A DNA stretch of 64,000 nucleotides. Origin: Cristatella mucedo. Taxonomy: Eukaryota > Bryozoa > Phylactolaemata > Cristatellidae. The notes below the pieces were generated by a model. That model saw only the letters and a program-made list of their open reading frames with translations, searched no databases and was not told the DNA's origin. The first letter of the stretch is position 1. Each line of letters opens with the position of its first letter. The stretch covers positions 1 to 64,000 of the forward strand of contig WPIO01000224.1 of NCBI GenBank assembly GCA_009760855.2, given 5' to 3'. This document shows positions 1 to 13,174 of the stretch, piece after piece. The position numbers were made by a program, and so were the translations under genes.

Positions 1-197
1 GATCCTCACGAACTGTTTGCGATAAGCTCGAGCTACGAAACCAAAATGTAGACGGCGGCGCTAAGACCGGTTTCAGCTGCCAAGGTCCTGTTTTTATAAA
101 GAATTGCTACTGTCCTTGATCTCGTTACGACGCCTTCCCGTGGGAATAAATCGTGGTCAGTTTACGAGCTTGCCTATCGCCGTGCTGGCCGCACAAA

Positions 198-538
198 CGC
201 AAATCCCTCAATAATCTGCATAGAACTAGCTATGCACGAACTGAACATGATCAACGAATTGATGCTCTAACATTACAAAGTGATAGACTAAGAAATGCTT
301 TTAGTGATTTGAATAACATGGTAGAATTGATAGAAAAGGAGTTGATATTGATCTTAGTTTGAAAGTACGGAATAGTGAAGTAAAGAATCGATTGGACGAT
401 AAAAAACATGGAAGAAAATTATTAAAGAACGGTGAAGTTGATTATTCTCCAGAACTAAAGAATGCCATTAAAAAGGTTGAAGCTAGTACAGTTATTAGTA
501 GCATACTATTATTGAGATTAGCTGCGATGCACAAATGC
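198..538 (+). pseudogene. Possible coding fragment (coiled coil), interrupted by a frame change
   Basis: I do not recognise the product. Frame 1 (about 198-359) gives a heptad-like stretch with leucines and hydrophobics (RIDALTLQSDRLRN, then FSDLNNMVELIEK) that looks like a coiled coil. It ends in a stop, but an overlapping frame (about 332-538) carries on with lysine- and charge-rich sequence (KVRNSEVKNRLDDKKHGRK, then DYSPELKNAIKKVEA). The natural reading is one protein whose frame changes near 335-355. The stretch is clearly more AT-rich, with A/T third positions, than the GC-rich DNA around it. It could be a decayed exon, a processed pseudogene, or two exons with a very short intron. No start codon or splice site was convincing. 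Chance is possible because the pieces are short. Confidence 0.3.
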
Positions 539-540
539 AT

Positions 541-1810
541 ACCAGCAAGCCGACTTGTCGGTTTTAGCTGTCACGAGTGGGTTCACTATCGTAACCCGAC
601 ACTCGGCTGTTCCAATTTGTGCACTGCCCTAGGTCCACATGACCGCGCTTTGCACTAGTAAAGCACCTGCCTCAAAATACTAGAGGAACAGATGTAGGCG
701 TCTCCCGTCTGGGAGCGGCTTTTGACTTTTGGGCGAGCTCGTCATCTGCTGTTTTCTTTGACGATTGACCGTCTAGCGTTGGAGCTGTAGTACCCTTGAC
801 GTCAGACATCTGCGGACAACCGAAGGGCACCTGCAGCTATGCGCGCGACGGTGCCTGTCATCCTGGTTATCGCTGTGCCAATCCTCCGTCGCATTTGAAT
901 TAAAGACTTGATATCTAGCCGGACGAGTTCTTGACTGGTCGCTTTGCCTGCGACGTTGTGCTGCCGCCTGCGGAGAGTCATGCTACGTCGGAGACCCTGG
1001 CCCTGGCTTCTGTCGGCTACCGCCGGGATCCGCTTCCGACCTGAAGAGAAGTCGCACCTGAGCGCGAGAGATATTATTTAGACCAGCCCTCGCAGCAGTC
1101 CGATTGAGAAAGCGCGATTCTTCGCGACTACGGGCGAGGGAGGAGGGAGCGACTAAAGCAGCGCCACCCTCGGGCTGCGCCGGCGCCAGCGTTCCGCTCT
1201 CGATCTTCGGAAGCTCAAATGATTCCCCGTTAAGACCGCCCGGCACAGGCAGACACTGATTTCGACGACCGCTTTCTAGGCGAACGCCGGCGGAGGCCTG
1301 CATTTGGCTACCGTATTTCGCATTTTGCCGTAGTTTCTGGCAAATGTCCTCGAGGCCATCGCTTCTCTCCACACCCCCGCTCGTCTCGTTCTACCGGACC
1401 CTGTTGCTTAGGCAGTTCCGCTCCAAGTTCCAGCAGGTCGCTTCAGTACATCGTGAGCTGATGCTTAGCAGCCTTCTACTCCGCCATCGTGTGTCCATAG
1501 AGATAATAACAGCCTGATTCCTCGCCGTCGGGCACGGAAGTAAGTAGTTAGTTAATTAGCGAAATGAGGCATCGGAGGAGTCCGCGAGAATTCGCAGGTG
1601 CTCTTCCAAAGAAGATGCTAGCGATATGCAAGTTCTTTTCAGTTGTTGCTCAGCCACGTAGTGGTCAATTACTGTCTATCGCGGTGTTACGTCAAACCGG
1701 ACAACTGCCGCGAGAGCGTGAAAGCACGTATTCGCCAAATGTTTCGTCAACTGAAAATTCGGTTCCCTACCATATATGCAATCGTTATGCTGCGATATAT
1801 GCAATATTCG
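541..1810. other. Unique sequence, nothing recognised
   Basis: Only short unrelated ORFs on both strands occur here. No repeat family seen elsewhere in the window, no RNA gene and no simple repeat was recognised. Confidence 0.4.
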
Positions 1811-3740
1811 TTACGTGCAAACGTTGGCACCAAAGCTTGCCGGAGACGCGCGCATTTGAGCAGCGCGTGCCGCCGCTTCTGGAGCCGACCAGCACGAGTC
1901 TCGTGCAAGGGCCGCTGTCCTACCGCTCGCATTCGCTCTCTTATCAGATTCTCGCCAACCTTGGAGGCATTCCTGCGCTGCAGCGTCACCCGGCTGCCGC
2001 AAGTCAGTGACTCGCAGGTGGTTTGCGTCACGTTCTCTGGACACCGTTCGCCTGCGCCGATAGAATGTCGGCGGCGGCGGCCGGGGGGGTGGTGTTGGGC
2101 GGACACAGCCATCTTTCGGGTCTAGCGGAAGGAGGCGCTCTGCGAATAGCCGAACCGAAACGCTACCACCGTCCGGCCCGTTGGAGTAAGGGAATCAATC
2201 AGTCGCGAGTCCGCGTCGACGATCGCACCGAGCATCTTTGGAAAGCGAACGAAAGTGGCAAATGCAAGGGGAGCGAGAGAGAGCGAGACGCGGCCAATGT
2301 CCAGCACAGGGCTGCAGGCGCCTGTGTGTGGCGAGCCGGCCCTAGAGCGGTCAGCTGGCCGCCATGCGGCTCTGGCCTTTGCCTCGCGCCGGAAGACCAC
2401 CTGGAACGGGGGCAGCGCTCGCTCGCGAGCCCGCGCGCGACCGATGTCGCTGCTCCTGTGGCCTCCAGCCTGCGGAAGCTCGGCGCCGCCTAGCGGCGCA
2501 GAGCTTCTGCCAGGCATCCGGGGTGCATGCCTCGCAGGCCTCGGCAACGTCGCCGGAGGTCTGCCTGACGGCGCGCGTCTAGCACGCGGCGTCTCCGTGG
2601 CGTTTCTGCAATAGCGGATGGCGGCGATCCGCGGTCGACTTGGGGCTGGAAATAAAAGGCCGCTCGGCAGCGGCAGCGGCGGCGGCGGCGGTCGCGACTC
2701 CGGAGGGGCGACGATTTTTTTCAATCAACGGAGCTGTTGCGGATCAGCAGCAGTTAAAAAACGCGGCCTGTTCTTTTGCAACGCATCTCGATAGGAATGC
2801 CGAGCAATGCAGTGTCAGGCCATCCAACATGGAGTCCGAGCCTCGTTGTGAGAGGAGCGGGAGAGAGTGAGTGATGAGTGAGAGAAGCTGCAGCTTCTTC
2901 TTCGGGCTCTCGCTAGCGATGGGCGGCAGCGGCGGCGCTCGGCGGAGCTGACTGGCATTTCCTCGCTGTCTTTCAATAAAAAAAGAGCTTAAAGATTGTG
3001 GCCTGCCGTGTGGCGTCGAGGTTTAGTCGCATGGACGAGCAAACGGTTCGGCTCATTCTTCCGCGTGTGACAACCGAAAACTGCGTCGAGTCCTTGAACG
3101 CGGCACTGAAAACGTTCCGGATTAATTCTAGTTCTAGAGGATCCGTTCAGTCTCGGCCATGCATACTGGCGATTGAAAGCGTAGTCACGCTGACAGCGCG
3201 CGTCAGAGCGAACGCACTCCCGGGCAAAACACTTTTCACAGCACGGCCGCAGTTTAAGCAGCGATTTGCGCGTACATTGTCGGCTGCCCGCGAAGGCTGG
3301 ACACCGCAAGCGTCGCCGGCGAAGCAAAAGCTCCGACGAATTGTAGGCCGCTTCGGCGCCACTTGCCAGGACAGCTCGGTGCTTGCGGAGCGCTGCCCGC
3401 CCACCTGCAGCTCAGCTCTAGCAGCGAGATTCTAGACAGTCGGATCAGACGCGCAGTGTGAGCTCAGTACGAGCGCAGTGTGAGCGCAGCGAGCGGGTGG
3501 GAGGAGCGACGAGCGAGAGAACGTCACGCCCGCAATTTACTCGTGACCTGGCGCGTTCTGATGTGGCGCTGACGGCGAGAGTATTCGCGAGATCAAACTA
3601 TAACAATGATGACGTCATCACAGCGATCGATCTTAGAAGGCTGACGGCGCACGAGTCGCAGCGGTGCTCCCTTTCCCCCGAGGCTTCCCCCCGAGGCGGC
3701 GGCGGAGGCCGCATTCGAGCTCCGAATCGCTGATGATTCA
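1811..3740. other. CpG-rich island 1
   Basis: GC-rich and rich in CpG, with runs such as CGGCGGCGG near 2070 and 2670-2690. Long ORFs overlap on both strands (for example a 200-codon minus ORF at 2122-2724 against plus ORFs over the same bases). This is what stop-poor GC-rich DNA does by chance, so none is called as a gene. It may be a promoter or first-exon region. Confidence 0.5.
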
Positions 3741-4733
<993 letters not shown>

Positions 4734-5274
4734 GACGAGATAAGGATAAGTAGAGAAAGCGATGTCATTCGTACAGCATCCAAAGATAGCTAAGTCTCTA
4801 CGCCGCTGCTGCTTAACTCGTAGCAAGCAAAGTGATAGCCAGTTGTTAGTTGTTCGCAAACTGACCGTATTGCGTTAAAAAAGCATCCAAGCAAAATAGC
4901 TCTCATACGACTGTCTTGCTTTGACGACCTTACAGAGGCAAATGCATAGATTTGGCGACGCCGCTTAGTACGTAATCTCTGGCCGGTAAACGAAGAACTA
5001 AATTGTGCACAGGTAACTAGTGTAAAGCACAGATTGTAATGTTTAAATATTTAATTATATTAAAATTTATAACTAACGTGTAAAGCACAGATTTTAATTT
5101 TAGTGTCTGTACAAGTTCGCAGAAAGGAAAAGAAATGGAAGGACGAAAGTAAAGCTGCCAGGTCGAGTTGAGGGTAGTAAATGTGGCTGAAAGACGATAT
5201 TTCAGGAAAAAGATCGCGAAAAAGAGGCCTTCTCTTTTACAGCAGCAAAATCGGTGTAGGATTTGAGAGTGGCT

Positions 5275-5276
5275 TC

Positions 5277-5313
<37 letters not shown>

Positions 5314-5336
5314 TCTCTCACTCTCTCTGTCTCTCT
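5275..5336. repeat. (CT)n microsatellite
   Basis: Mostly uninterrupted CT with a few GT and CA variants. It lies just upstream of a SINE-2 copy. Confidence 0.95.
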
Positions 5337-5361
5337 CGCGTGCACACAGACACACAAACGA

Positions 5362-5527
5362 GCCTTAATGGCTCACTGGGTTAGGCGGTGTCTTTTCACA
5401 ACCTCGGCCCCGAGATCGTGGGTTCGAATCCTGCGGTGGGCAATCCTTTATCGCCACTGCAAGCGGTGGTGTTAGCCGTAAAGGCTCTTCTGTCGCTATA
5501 CAAAAAGAAGTCTGTTAAATCAGATAG
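5362..5527 (+). mobile_element. SINE-2 copy (tRNA-like SINE)
   Basis: A tRNA-like head contains an A-box-like stretch (TGGCTCACTGGGTTAGG) and an exact B-box core GGTTCGAATCC at about 5421-5431. The body then reads through a pattern shared with copies at 21150, 54910 and 59485: a short inverted GCGG-type stretch, then GGCTCTTCTGTCGCTATACAAA and a tail ending near AAATCAG (read the longer motif at 5483-5524). The copies share order and spacing of these blocks but differ by many substitutions, as expected of an old SINE family. The tRNA of origin cannot be named from sight. Confidence 0.7.
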
Positions 5528-6372
5528 TATTTATTTACACACGCAAGCACAAACGCAGGCAAACAAGCAGGCATACAAGAACGACCATGCACACACGCGT
5601 ACACGCACTCACACGCACATACAAAAACACGCACCCGCACTCTCTATCTCTCTCCAGCATTTGCATAGAAATAGGGTGGCCGTAGCAGTCTGTCTGTAGC
5701 CTGCTCATGTGGTAGACACAAAGCTCAAACATTTGAGCAAAGCCGAGTGTTCTGGCCGTTCATCGTACCCAACTGTTTCAATCGTTATCCTACTTAGAAT
5801 GCACGCAATATCCGGGAGTTATAATAATAATCATAAACATACTAATAAAAATGCGTTTGTACGGTGCCCTCAGTGATCTGAATCTGTCTCTCTAGGAACT
5901 TTGCAGATGCTGCAAAGAAGCGACAAGCTCGCTATGCTAGCACTCTGTGTACTCGTCATCGCACTGCAGACGAACGCGAGCATCCATTCGCTTGATCGAT
6001 CCACCCGAATTCTTTACGTGCACTCAACGCTAAGCCGTAGTTGCTTTGAGTGGACTCTCAAGCATCTATAGGCTTTAGATGGTGGGTAGTGAAGTATTTA
6101 ATTGCAGTCAAACATTTCTTTAAAAATGATACATTCATAATTGCCGAAGTGGAGCGTAACAAAGTCCAAGTTTATGCATGGCTCATGGCGACGCAAAAAT
6201 CGGAGAAAGTGGTACAAAAACGCATCCTATCCCGTGATACTCGTTTTTGCAGAAGTGATGCGGGTCCCACTCTTACTTGAGGTCACCGCAATGCCTTAGT
6301 GTGTGCGACTTAGAAAAAACATGCTGATGATTTTGACGCACATTAAGGTGCTAAATCTAAGCACCGTTGAGG
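5528..6372. other. Unique sequence with a degenerate CA-rich patch
   Basis: About 5535-5642 is CA/GCA-rich and looks like a decayed microsatellite. The rest shows nothing recognisable. Confidence 0.4.
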
Positions 6373-6842
6373 GATGTATGTATGTATAGCCGTCTGTACC
6401 TCCACAAAGCCGCAAGGACTATTTGGGTGTTGCGCAGGGAAGATATGTATAGCACACTCACCGCTTAAGCGGCTTCCGGTACGCATTCGGTACCCAACAG
6501 TCTTCGTCTCACGCAGCAAAGAAAAAGTGCGAAGGATAGCAGAGTCAGGAGAGCAGTTGAGGTAGTGAGTAGCATGGAAGCAGCAGCTCAGGACTGCTGA
6601 AAAAGATGTGCCATAGTCGGCAGCAGGAGAGTTGTTGTCGTTGCGTAAGAATCTTGGAAGCGAGTTCCACAGTCTAGAGTCTGCAGAGCTAAAGCTTCTA
6701 TCGATAACTTTCTTTAAGCGGAGGAATGGGACAGCTAATTTATTGTTCACACACAGGACCAGAGGGCGCGAACAGGCTGAGACCGATGCAGCAGTTCAGC
6801 TAGGTGCGAAGGAGCCAAGCTGTGACCTTGGCCTTGCGGCAT
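6373..6842 (-). mobile_element. LINE-B 3' fragment
   Basis: Read on the minus strand, this gives the last part of the LINE-B protein (NNKLAVPFLRLKKV, RSFSSADSRLWNSLP, LLRETKTVGYRMRT) followed by the family's 3' UTR with the GGCTTTGTGGAGGTACAGACGG motif (about 6393-6414) and a short ATAC-type terminal repeat. It is truncated at its 5' end and starts at almost the same point of the element as the copy at 11779. The protein frame is open for about 135 codons, but the fragment lacks the reverse transcriptase core and cannot be functional. Confidence 0.85.
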
Positions 6843-7107
6843 GCTGATTGGCGACGGAATGAGTGGCCGCTCGCTGCCGCACGCGTGTCATAGTGCAAAG
6901 AGCGTGTGGAGCGCCAGCAGCTTGAATATTGACGCTGGAAGTCGCCGGGAAACTACCGGAGGGCGGGCAACCACATATTCTTAAGTTCCAAGTCTTTCAC
7001 CAAGACCTTCAGATATAGGGACGCAGAAAATCGAATACTTGGCGTATTTATGGGTTTAAAAACCGATTGTCAGTAGTGTGCTCTTTGAGTGATTGAAATG
7101 TCGAGCT

Positions 7108-7715
7108 CACATACTATACCGTCTGTCGTGAGCGTGGTAGTTGCCACAACACACCACGTCACGCCGACCTGCACTAGCCACTAGTCAAGCAACTTATCGA
7201 CTTCAAGGTTTTGTCGCTGACTTTTTGGTCCCTTCGTTCTTTGGCTGCGATGTACTCCCCCACCAGGCCAAGAATCGTACCACATACTTTTCGGAATCCA
7301 ACAGTCTACCGATAGATCGTACAAACCTCAAATCCCTTGCAGACCGTGCATTTAGTTCGTATGCTCCCATAGCCTGGAACTCACTCCCGATTGCGTCACA
7401 ACATCCCCTCACTTGACCACATCTAAAAAGAACTTAAAACACACCTATTTAGGACAGCATGTAGATGGTCCCTGTGATTTGTCCCTCATGTGCTTATGCG
7501 TACTGACACTGTGCATTCTGAAAATAACCGCATTTGCATGCTGACCCTGTGCATTTCATCCCTAACCATGTTATTCGTGTTGTTTATCAAGCATGATATT
7601 ACTCACCATTCAATGGCGTTGCCCTTCGCAGCAAATGTAAAGCGCCTAGAAAGCGATTGAGTCCTCTAAGGGCGCTTTATCAAGTGCTTGATTGTTATTA
7701 TTGTTATTATTACCG
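7108..7715 (+). mobile_element. LINE-A 3' fragment
   Basis: Begins in the C-terminal part of the reverse transcriptase region (CRERG/H...TPL..DLHW equivalent) and continues through the conserved end (FSESNSLPIDRTNLKSL, DRAFSSYAPIAWNSLP). Then follow the 3' UTR signature (GTGCTTATGCGTACTGACAC, GCATGCTGACCCTGTGCAT) and the terminal hairpin AAAGCGCC...GGGCGCTTT at about 7637-7679, ending in (ATT)n near 7700. Frameshifts and stops are present, so it is dead. Confidence 0.9.
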
Positions 7716-8036
7716 AGCTGAGATGAAAATCTGCAGTCAAACCAGGGCTCTGAAGTTCATAATTAACTTGAAGCTGATTTTTGGCAGACTTCAAGCTGCC
7801 TAGGAAAAGCCATGAAGGAGTTGAGTAGAATGTTGAATATTGACTCTTTTGAAGTCGGAGTATATCGAGTGGTTTCCACAGCCAGGCAGGAACTAATAAT
7901 TTGCCGCAGCATGTTTCCTTCCCTTCAGCGATATTGAGCGGGCAGCCCGAGCGTGCCAGTGTAGCGCGCCTAGCTGCGAGCGTGGCCTTGCTGCGATCCC
8001 GACGAATTTTCGAGCAAGTGTCGATCCTGTAGAGCC

Positions 8037-8100
8037 TTAATAATAATAATAATAATATATTTGTAAAGCGCCCTCAAGGAATTCAATCTCTATCTAGTCA
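8037..8100 (-). mobile_element. Tail-only LINE-A/SINE-1-like 3' end
   Basis: A TAA run, followed on the plus strand by TTTGTAAAGCGCCCTCAAGG and AATTCAATCTCTATCTAG, is the reverse complement of the LINE-A/SINE-1 3' hairpin and ATT tail. No body of LINE or SINE is visible next to it at higher coordinates. It is a very short truncated copy or a tail mobilised alone. Confidence 0.7.
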
Positions 8101-9079
8101 CTTTACTGATAACAGGGAGAGTGATCATGCACCGCTAGCCAGCCTTCAGGCTGGCTTGATGTGGCCTCGGACCTGTTGACCTGTTGACCTCGGCAACCGC
8201 TCACAGCAGAAGTAGCATTCAAACTATGCGCCAGGCGGCATCGGATTAGTCCCGATTGCTGGTCGACTCCTTGCGAAAATGCTTGGGTGCTAACGGCAGG
8301 TCAGCTGGACTGATTGGACTACATGATATCGTCGCCTGACAGCCTAGCGTTTCTAACGTCTAGCGTCCGCTTAGATTTCGCTCCGCCTTCAAATAAACAG
8401 AAACCACGAAGCAGCCGTGCGGCTGCGCTTTGCATTGCCCCAGTCCGGTACCCGAGAACCAGGCGCCGAGAACGATAGCCTCAGTTTTTTGCCTCCATCC
8501 GATCTCTGGCGGCCGGGGACGTCGGGTCTACAGGCGATCCGCTAGTCTCGTAATGTAGCTCGGGCAAAATTGCATCGCTCGCGTCCCCGCAATAGCGCAC
8601 AGGCTCTCAGTGAGAATTCGAATCCAAAGCTTGCGCATGCGTATATCAAGAATGTGCGAGCATTTCTTTGTCAGCAGCTCACCGACCGATTGTACCGTTT
8701 TTAAGGCGTCGTTATGCAAAATGCTAGCTGATTCAGCAGTACTGTTTCTATAGCGGCAAATGAGCCTTAAAAGCGATCGCCACAGCTTGAAACGAGCAAC
8801 GCAGTATCGCCCTCTGCAGAAATCGAACCCGCGATCGAGGTATTTGAAGAGTGAGCGTTTTCTCCTCGGCTGACACCCGGGAGAAATTGCTGTCCGACGT
8901 GTCGTTTCTTATGCCAGATTTTCCGCCGAAACTCTCTCTCTCCGGACTCGAATTTCTCGTTCATTTGCACTTACAAGCTTGCAGGCGGCACCAAGCGCGT
9001 CAGCTAGGCACTATCGGTCGTGCATCCCTCACCTGCTACACTACACCACTGCTCACGGACATAAAATGCAGATGTAGTT
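8101..9079. other. Unique sequence, nothing recognised
   Basis: Short ORFs only. No recognised repeat or RNA gene. Confidence 0.4.
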
Positions 9080-9249
9080 CATTTGTATTGCACCCCAAGA
9101 GAACTTGATCTCTATTTAGGCTCTTCATTTATGAAACATGTACTTCGCACAAACACACATTTTCACATGTTCCACTCTGTTCGAGCCTATGACCTCAGCC
9201 AAACCCTATTTGGGGGGGGGGCGAGCACCTTAACCGCTGGACCAAACCA
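9080..9249 (-). mobile_element. SINE-1 copy
   Basis: On the minus strand the head reads CTGGTTTGGTCCAGCGGTTA and AGGTGCTCG, the internal promoter A-box region of the family. The B-box region follows (CATAGGCTCGAACAG), then the LINE-A-like tail (AGAGATCAAGTTCTCTTGGG). About 30 extra bases sit between B box and tail compared with the copy at 16072, and a G-run has expanded near 9212. Confidence 0.75.
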
Positions 9250-9932
9250 GTTTGGCATCCAGCCTTCTTCCGACTAATACACACCTAAAGCCCTTTCAGT
9301 GGCCTCCTTTTCAATCCATTCGTTGTCTGGCTCTGGATCGCCAGATTAAAATGCCTATTCATGCGAGCTCCAATGGGCACACGGTCGATTTTCACGGTGC
9401 ACAGTCTTTTTTGCGTAACCTCCGAACGCTGCGTACGCAGCCAGCAGCCAACCTTCTTCCGCCCCGGTGATGCACTTACGTGCGCCGACGAACAGAAAAG
9501 CCAGATAGCCACTCGCCTTGCAGAGGAATTTTTAGTTTAATTTTTACTGCTGGCAAAGCAGCAACGATAACGATCCATGCGTCAATCGATTGGTGATTCT
9601 CTCAAGAACCGCAGCAATTTGCAAACGCAAAACTATCGCCATCAGCGAGAGAGCAACGCGCTATTTGCGAGTGCTCAGCGAGAGACGGTCGCTAGCTTGT
9701 GCTAAACAACTTTAATGCTTATTTGGTGCAGCCGAAACATTGAAAATCAACAGCAATGGAAATCGCACAATGTAGCTGAAAGCAAGCGAGATCTGCAGAA
9801 AAACTTGACTCGGCTGAAGCTAGCTGGTCCAGCCTCTGAAGCACAGCGTGGCGGGGGCGAAGGAAACGTTAAAGCTTAAACGTCGCAGCGATTTCTTGAT
9901 TAGATGACTTTAAAAATTCATTAAATATAATG
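9250..9932. other. Unique sequence, nothing recognised
   Basis: Small ORFs on both strands, none with a recognisable motif. Confidence 0.35.
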
Positions 9933-9968
9933 GTATATATATACAGATATATATATATATATATACAT

Positions 9969-10010
<42 letters not shown>
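9933..10010. repeat. (TA)n-(GT)n microsatellite
   Basis: A TA run (about 9933-9966) is followed by about 40 bp of uninterrupted GT. Such pairs are prone to length change and, for GT, to Z-DNA formation. Confidence 0.95.
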
Positions 10011-10013
<3 letters not shown>

Positions 10014-10149
10014 CATGCATTAAATACATCCCGCAGTACAGGTATCCTACTCGTAGACAAAGCGCGGTTGCTACCCTTCTAAGATGGCCCCAAATCCGGG
10101 TGCCTCTGAGATAACTCGGCGGTGTCCCTCCCTATGAGAGTTGTTCTGC

Positions 10150-10870
10150 CCCTCTCCGTGAGAGCTAGCAACGTGACGCCTGCCTTCGGCCGCTTCACGC
10201 GCTAGCCGACGGCTTTTCTTCGAAGGCAAAGCGTATCTGCCATTCGCGTAGCCTGAAGCTGCCAGCCGAAGACACGTGGCACTTCAGCAGGGAGCTCGTT
10301 CAACCCAATCTTGCCTAAGATCGGCGGCCGCCGCCTTCTCGCAGAACGCCCTGAAGCTGCGGGCCGCTCGAGCGAGTTGCACCGGGTCTCCTTTAAAAGT
10401 CGGCGCTGCTTATAGCGCCGCGAGACAGCTCGGGCGAGGCTCGCTTGTGGGGCGAGCAACTGCGAATTGTCTCGAGCCGTCGTCTTTGCATCAATAGGAA
10501 GCGCGGCTTTTTTGGGCACTCGTGCGCCCGACGGAGTTATACCCGCTGCGCGTCCCGTCGCATGCTCGCTTGAGCGCGAGCGAAAATGAAGACGAGTCTT
10601 CAAGTCCGGAGGCCATCTAAAAAAAAAGAAAGCGGTCGAGGCGTTTGTGACGAAAAAAGCAGCAGAGCGGCACTTGAAAGCCAGCTTAGTCGGACGCTCG
10701 TCCAGCGGCAGCCAGCTGGCTCGCACCTGTGCAAAGACATATGCCAGGCGATAGCTCCCCTCTCCCTTAGCAATAGCCCTCCGAGCCTTCGCCGTTGCGG
10801 CGTTGCCGCGCATCGGAGACGCGCCGCTCGCGGCGGCGGCGGCAGCAGCAGCAGCAGCGTCTCACGTGGT
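10150..10870. other. GC-rich stretch with overlapping ORFs
   Basis: Moderately CpG-rich. A 203-codon minus ORF (10202-10813) overlaps plus ORFs and has no recognisable motif; a GGC/AGC repeat near 10834-10858 encodes only Ala/Ser/Gly/Gln runs. Called as composition rather than a gene. Confidence 0.35.
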
Positions 10871-11778
10871 CTCACGGGATCCAACGAGAATTCGTGAGAA
10901 GTGCCTTGACGGTTGCAGACTGCTACTTCGAAGGCGCTCAATGTGGCGGCTTGGCGTTTGGCAGCGTCTTTCGCTGGGTGGAGGCCACTTTGCCCCGTTC
11001 GCACGATGGTCGATTAAAGTACGAATCGTCGAAAACCAGACGGTCTAAGCAGGAGTGCGGGTTTATTAAAAAACAGTGAGCAATTAATTGGCCGCAAATC
11101 AATCTAAAGACTAACATTGATGCGCATTTAAAGTTCCTAGAAAAAGACGTTGTGCTCTCTTTTTTTGAGTGCTGTGCAAAAGTGGCGTAACTACTATTAT
11201 TATAACTATGACTGCGTATAAGGAACCAGTAGCGTGCTAGCGCATTCGTTAGAGGCAAAAGCTTTTGTTCAATATACAGAGAATGTTTTAACACAAATCC
11301 CAGGAGGTTGTGTTGTGCAGAGCTTGATCTTCATGCGAGCGCTGCAAAGCTCCTTGCCTGAGAATTAATAATGTAGGTTATGTAGCATGCGTGCTATGAA
11401 GCTTGCAGTAGCACGCAAGTTTCGTGCGCAGGACAGCATACTGTAACAAACGTCTAGTCACCGACGGCCACCTGTTTGCAAGGCCTCTTGCTAGAGACGG
11501 CAGCAAATCATGCTCAGGTACTCAGCAAAATAAAACGGAAGAAAGTCGAGTTCGCCGGGTCGAAGAGAAAGGAGATCAAAAGAGCTGCAGTTGTGGCTGA
11601 GACTTTTTAAAATCCAAGCTATTTCAGGTAGTACCAGTTAAAAGGAAGCTAGCTACAAACCTTTGGTGAATGCGCTTTGAAGGTTTGATCGCTATTGGGC
11701 ATAATTTAGCGCCGAAAACAGTGTGAGGAGACTCGGTGAATGGTTCAGTCATTTGAAAGCAATCGGGAGAAGCAAGAG
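10871..11778. other. Unique sequence, nothing recognised
   Basis: No repeat family member or plausible gene seen. Confidence 0.35.
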
Positions 11779-12245
11779 ACCCGCAAGGCCAAGGCCACGG
11801 CTGGGCTCCTCAGTACCTAGATGAACTGCTGCAACAGTCTCAGCCTCCTCGTGCCCTCATGCCCTGTATGGACAGTAAATTATCTATTCCATTCCTCCGC
11901 TTAAAGACCGTTGGCGACAGAAGCTTTAGCTCTGCACGTCCTAGACTGTGGAACTCGCTTCCACAATTCTTGCGCAACGACATCTACTCTCCAACACCGA
12001 CTATGGCACATCTTTTCCAACGGTCCTGAACTGCTACTTCTATGCTACTCACTACCTCAACTGCTCTCCTAACTCTGCTATGCTTCCCACTTTCTCTTTG
12101 TTGCGTGAGACGAAGTCTGTTGGCTACCGAATGCGCACGGAAAGCTGCAGAGGCTGTGAGTGTGCTATACAAAACTCTCCTACGTAAACATCCGAATAGT
12201 CTTTGCGGCTTTGTGGAGTTACAGACGGCGATACATTACGATACA
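11779..12245 (+). mobile_element. LINE-B 3' fragment
   Basis: Encodes in broken frames the LINE-B C-terminal end (SIPFLRLKTVGDRSFSSARP, LWNSLPQFLRND, LLRETKSVGYRMRTE). The 3' UTR follows (CTTTGTGGAGTTACAGACGG at 12210-12229) with a short ATTACGATAC terminal repeat. It is 5' truncated at the same point as the 6373 copy (both share CCGCAAGGCCAAGG at the junction), which differs from the longer copies at 25214 and 37032. Confidence 0.85.
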
Positions 12246-13174
12246 GTTCATAGAGTCGTCCTGGGTGAATTTTTTCCGTCAAAAAGGCTCCTCTCCGCAT
12301 ATTTCGAGCCGAGCGGCAACGATCCAGCGTTGATTCGCGATCCGCCAGGTTGTGGGTTGATGTTACGCTGCAGACCACTCAGCGCTGCCCGCGAAGAGCC
12401 GAGTGAAGACAGCTGAGAATTTTCCGCCGTCGTTGAAAGTGAAATTGGCCAAATAAGTTTTCCAGTTTGCTTAACTAGTTGCCATTGAAAAATAGAATAA
12501 TAACCGCGTCCTCACATTCTACTATTAACTGGCGGTCTCATTTCCCTATCGTCAAAATGATTAAGAATAGACCGAATGCAAACAAAAGTTGCAACCGCAA
12601 TTTTTAGGAAGTGAATGAGCCGTGTACGAACACGGTTTTGCGTACGGCGCGTGCACTCGTTATCGATTAGCGAGCGTTCGGCCAGAGCTAATTTACTGTT
12701 CGTAATCGGAAAGCGATTCTAGTTTTGGGCCCGGATGGGTGGGGATATTCAGAGCTTTACAGTGCTGTGCTCATTAGAAGTGGGTGGGGAGACTTTCTTG
12801 AAATTTATATTTAACGTTCAGCCGGTAGTGGTAACAAAAAGAGAATTGCAGAAATAAGAAATAGCCTCACCTGAGTACGGGCGCTGGGCTGGGCTTGCAG
12901 GCGTCAGTTAACTAGCAGAGTTACGTAAGGGAGCAGCCAGTCAGACCAATCGCTTGTAGCACTGAATGCCGAGCTGAAAGGTAACGTAACCTCGTTACAG
13001 TTGCTAAGAGTGGCTTTCAGCAGTCCGCATTAATGCCCGTTTAGAACGAAATTAGCCTCGTAGCGACATTGGCGGGACGCCTACGCGCAATCCTTAGACT
13101 CAGAGTCGCATTCAAAGCAGCGCACTGAAAGATTGCCGTCCTGCAGAGCGACTATGCGCTTGCTTTAATGAATT
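12246..13174. other. Unique sequence, nothing recognised
   Basis: No supported gene or repeat. Confidence 0.35.

Noticed and set aside
5418-5435. Possible true tRNA genes at the B-box hits
   Set aside because: None of the hits has the paired acceptor, D and anticodon stems of a tRNA at the right spacing. The same tail follows each one, so they are SINE heads.
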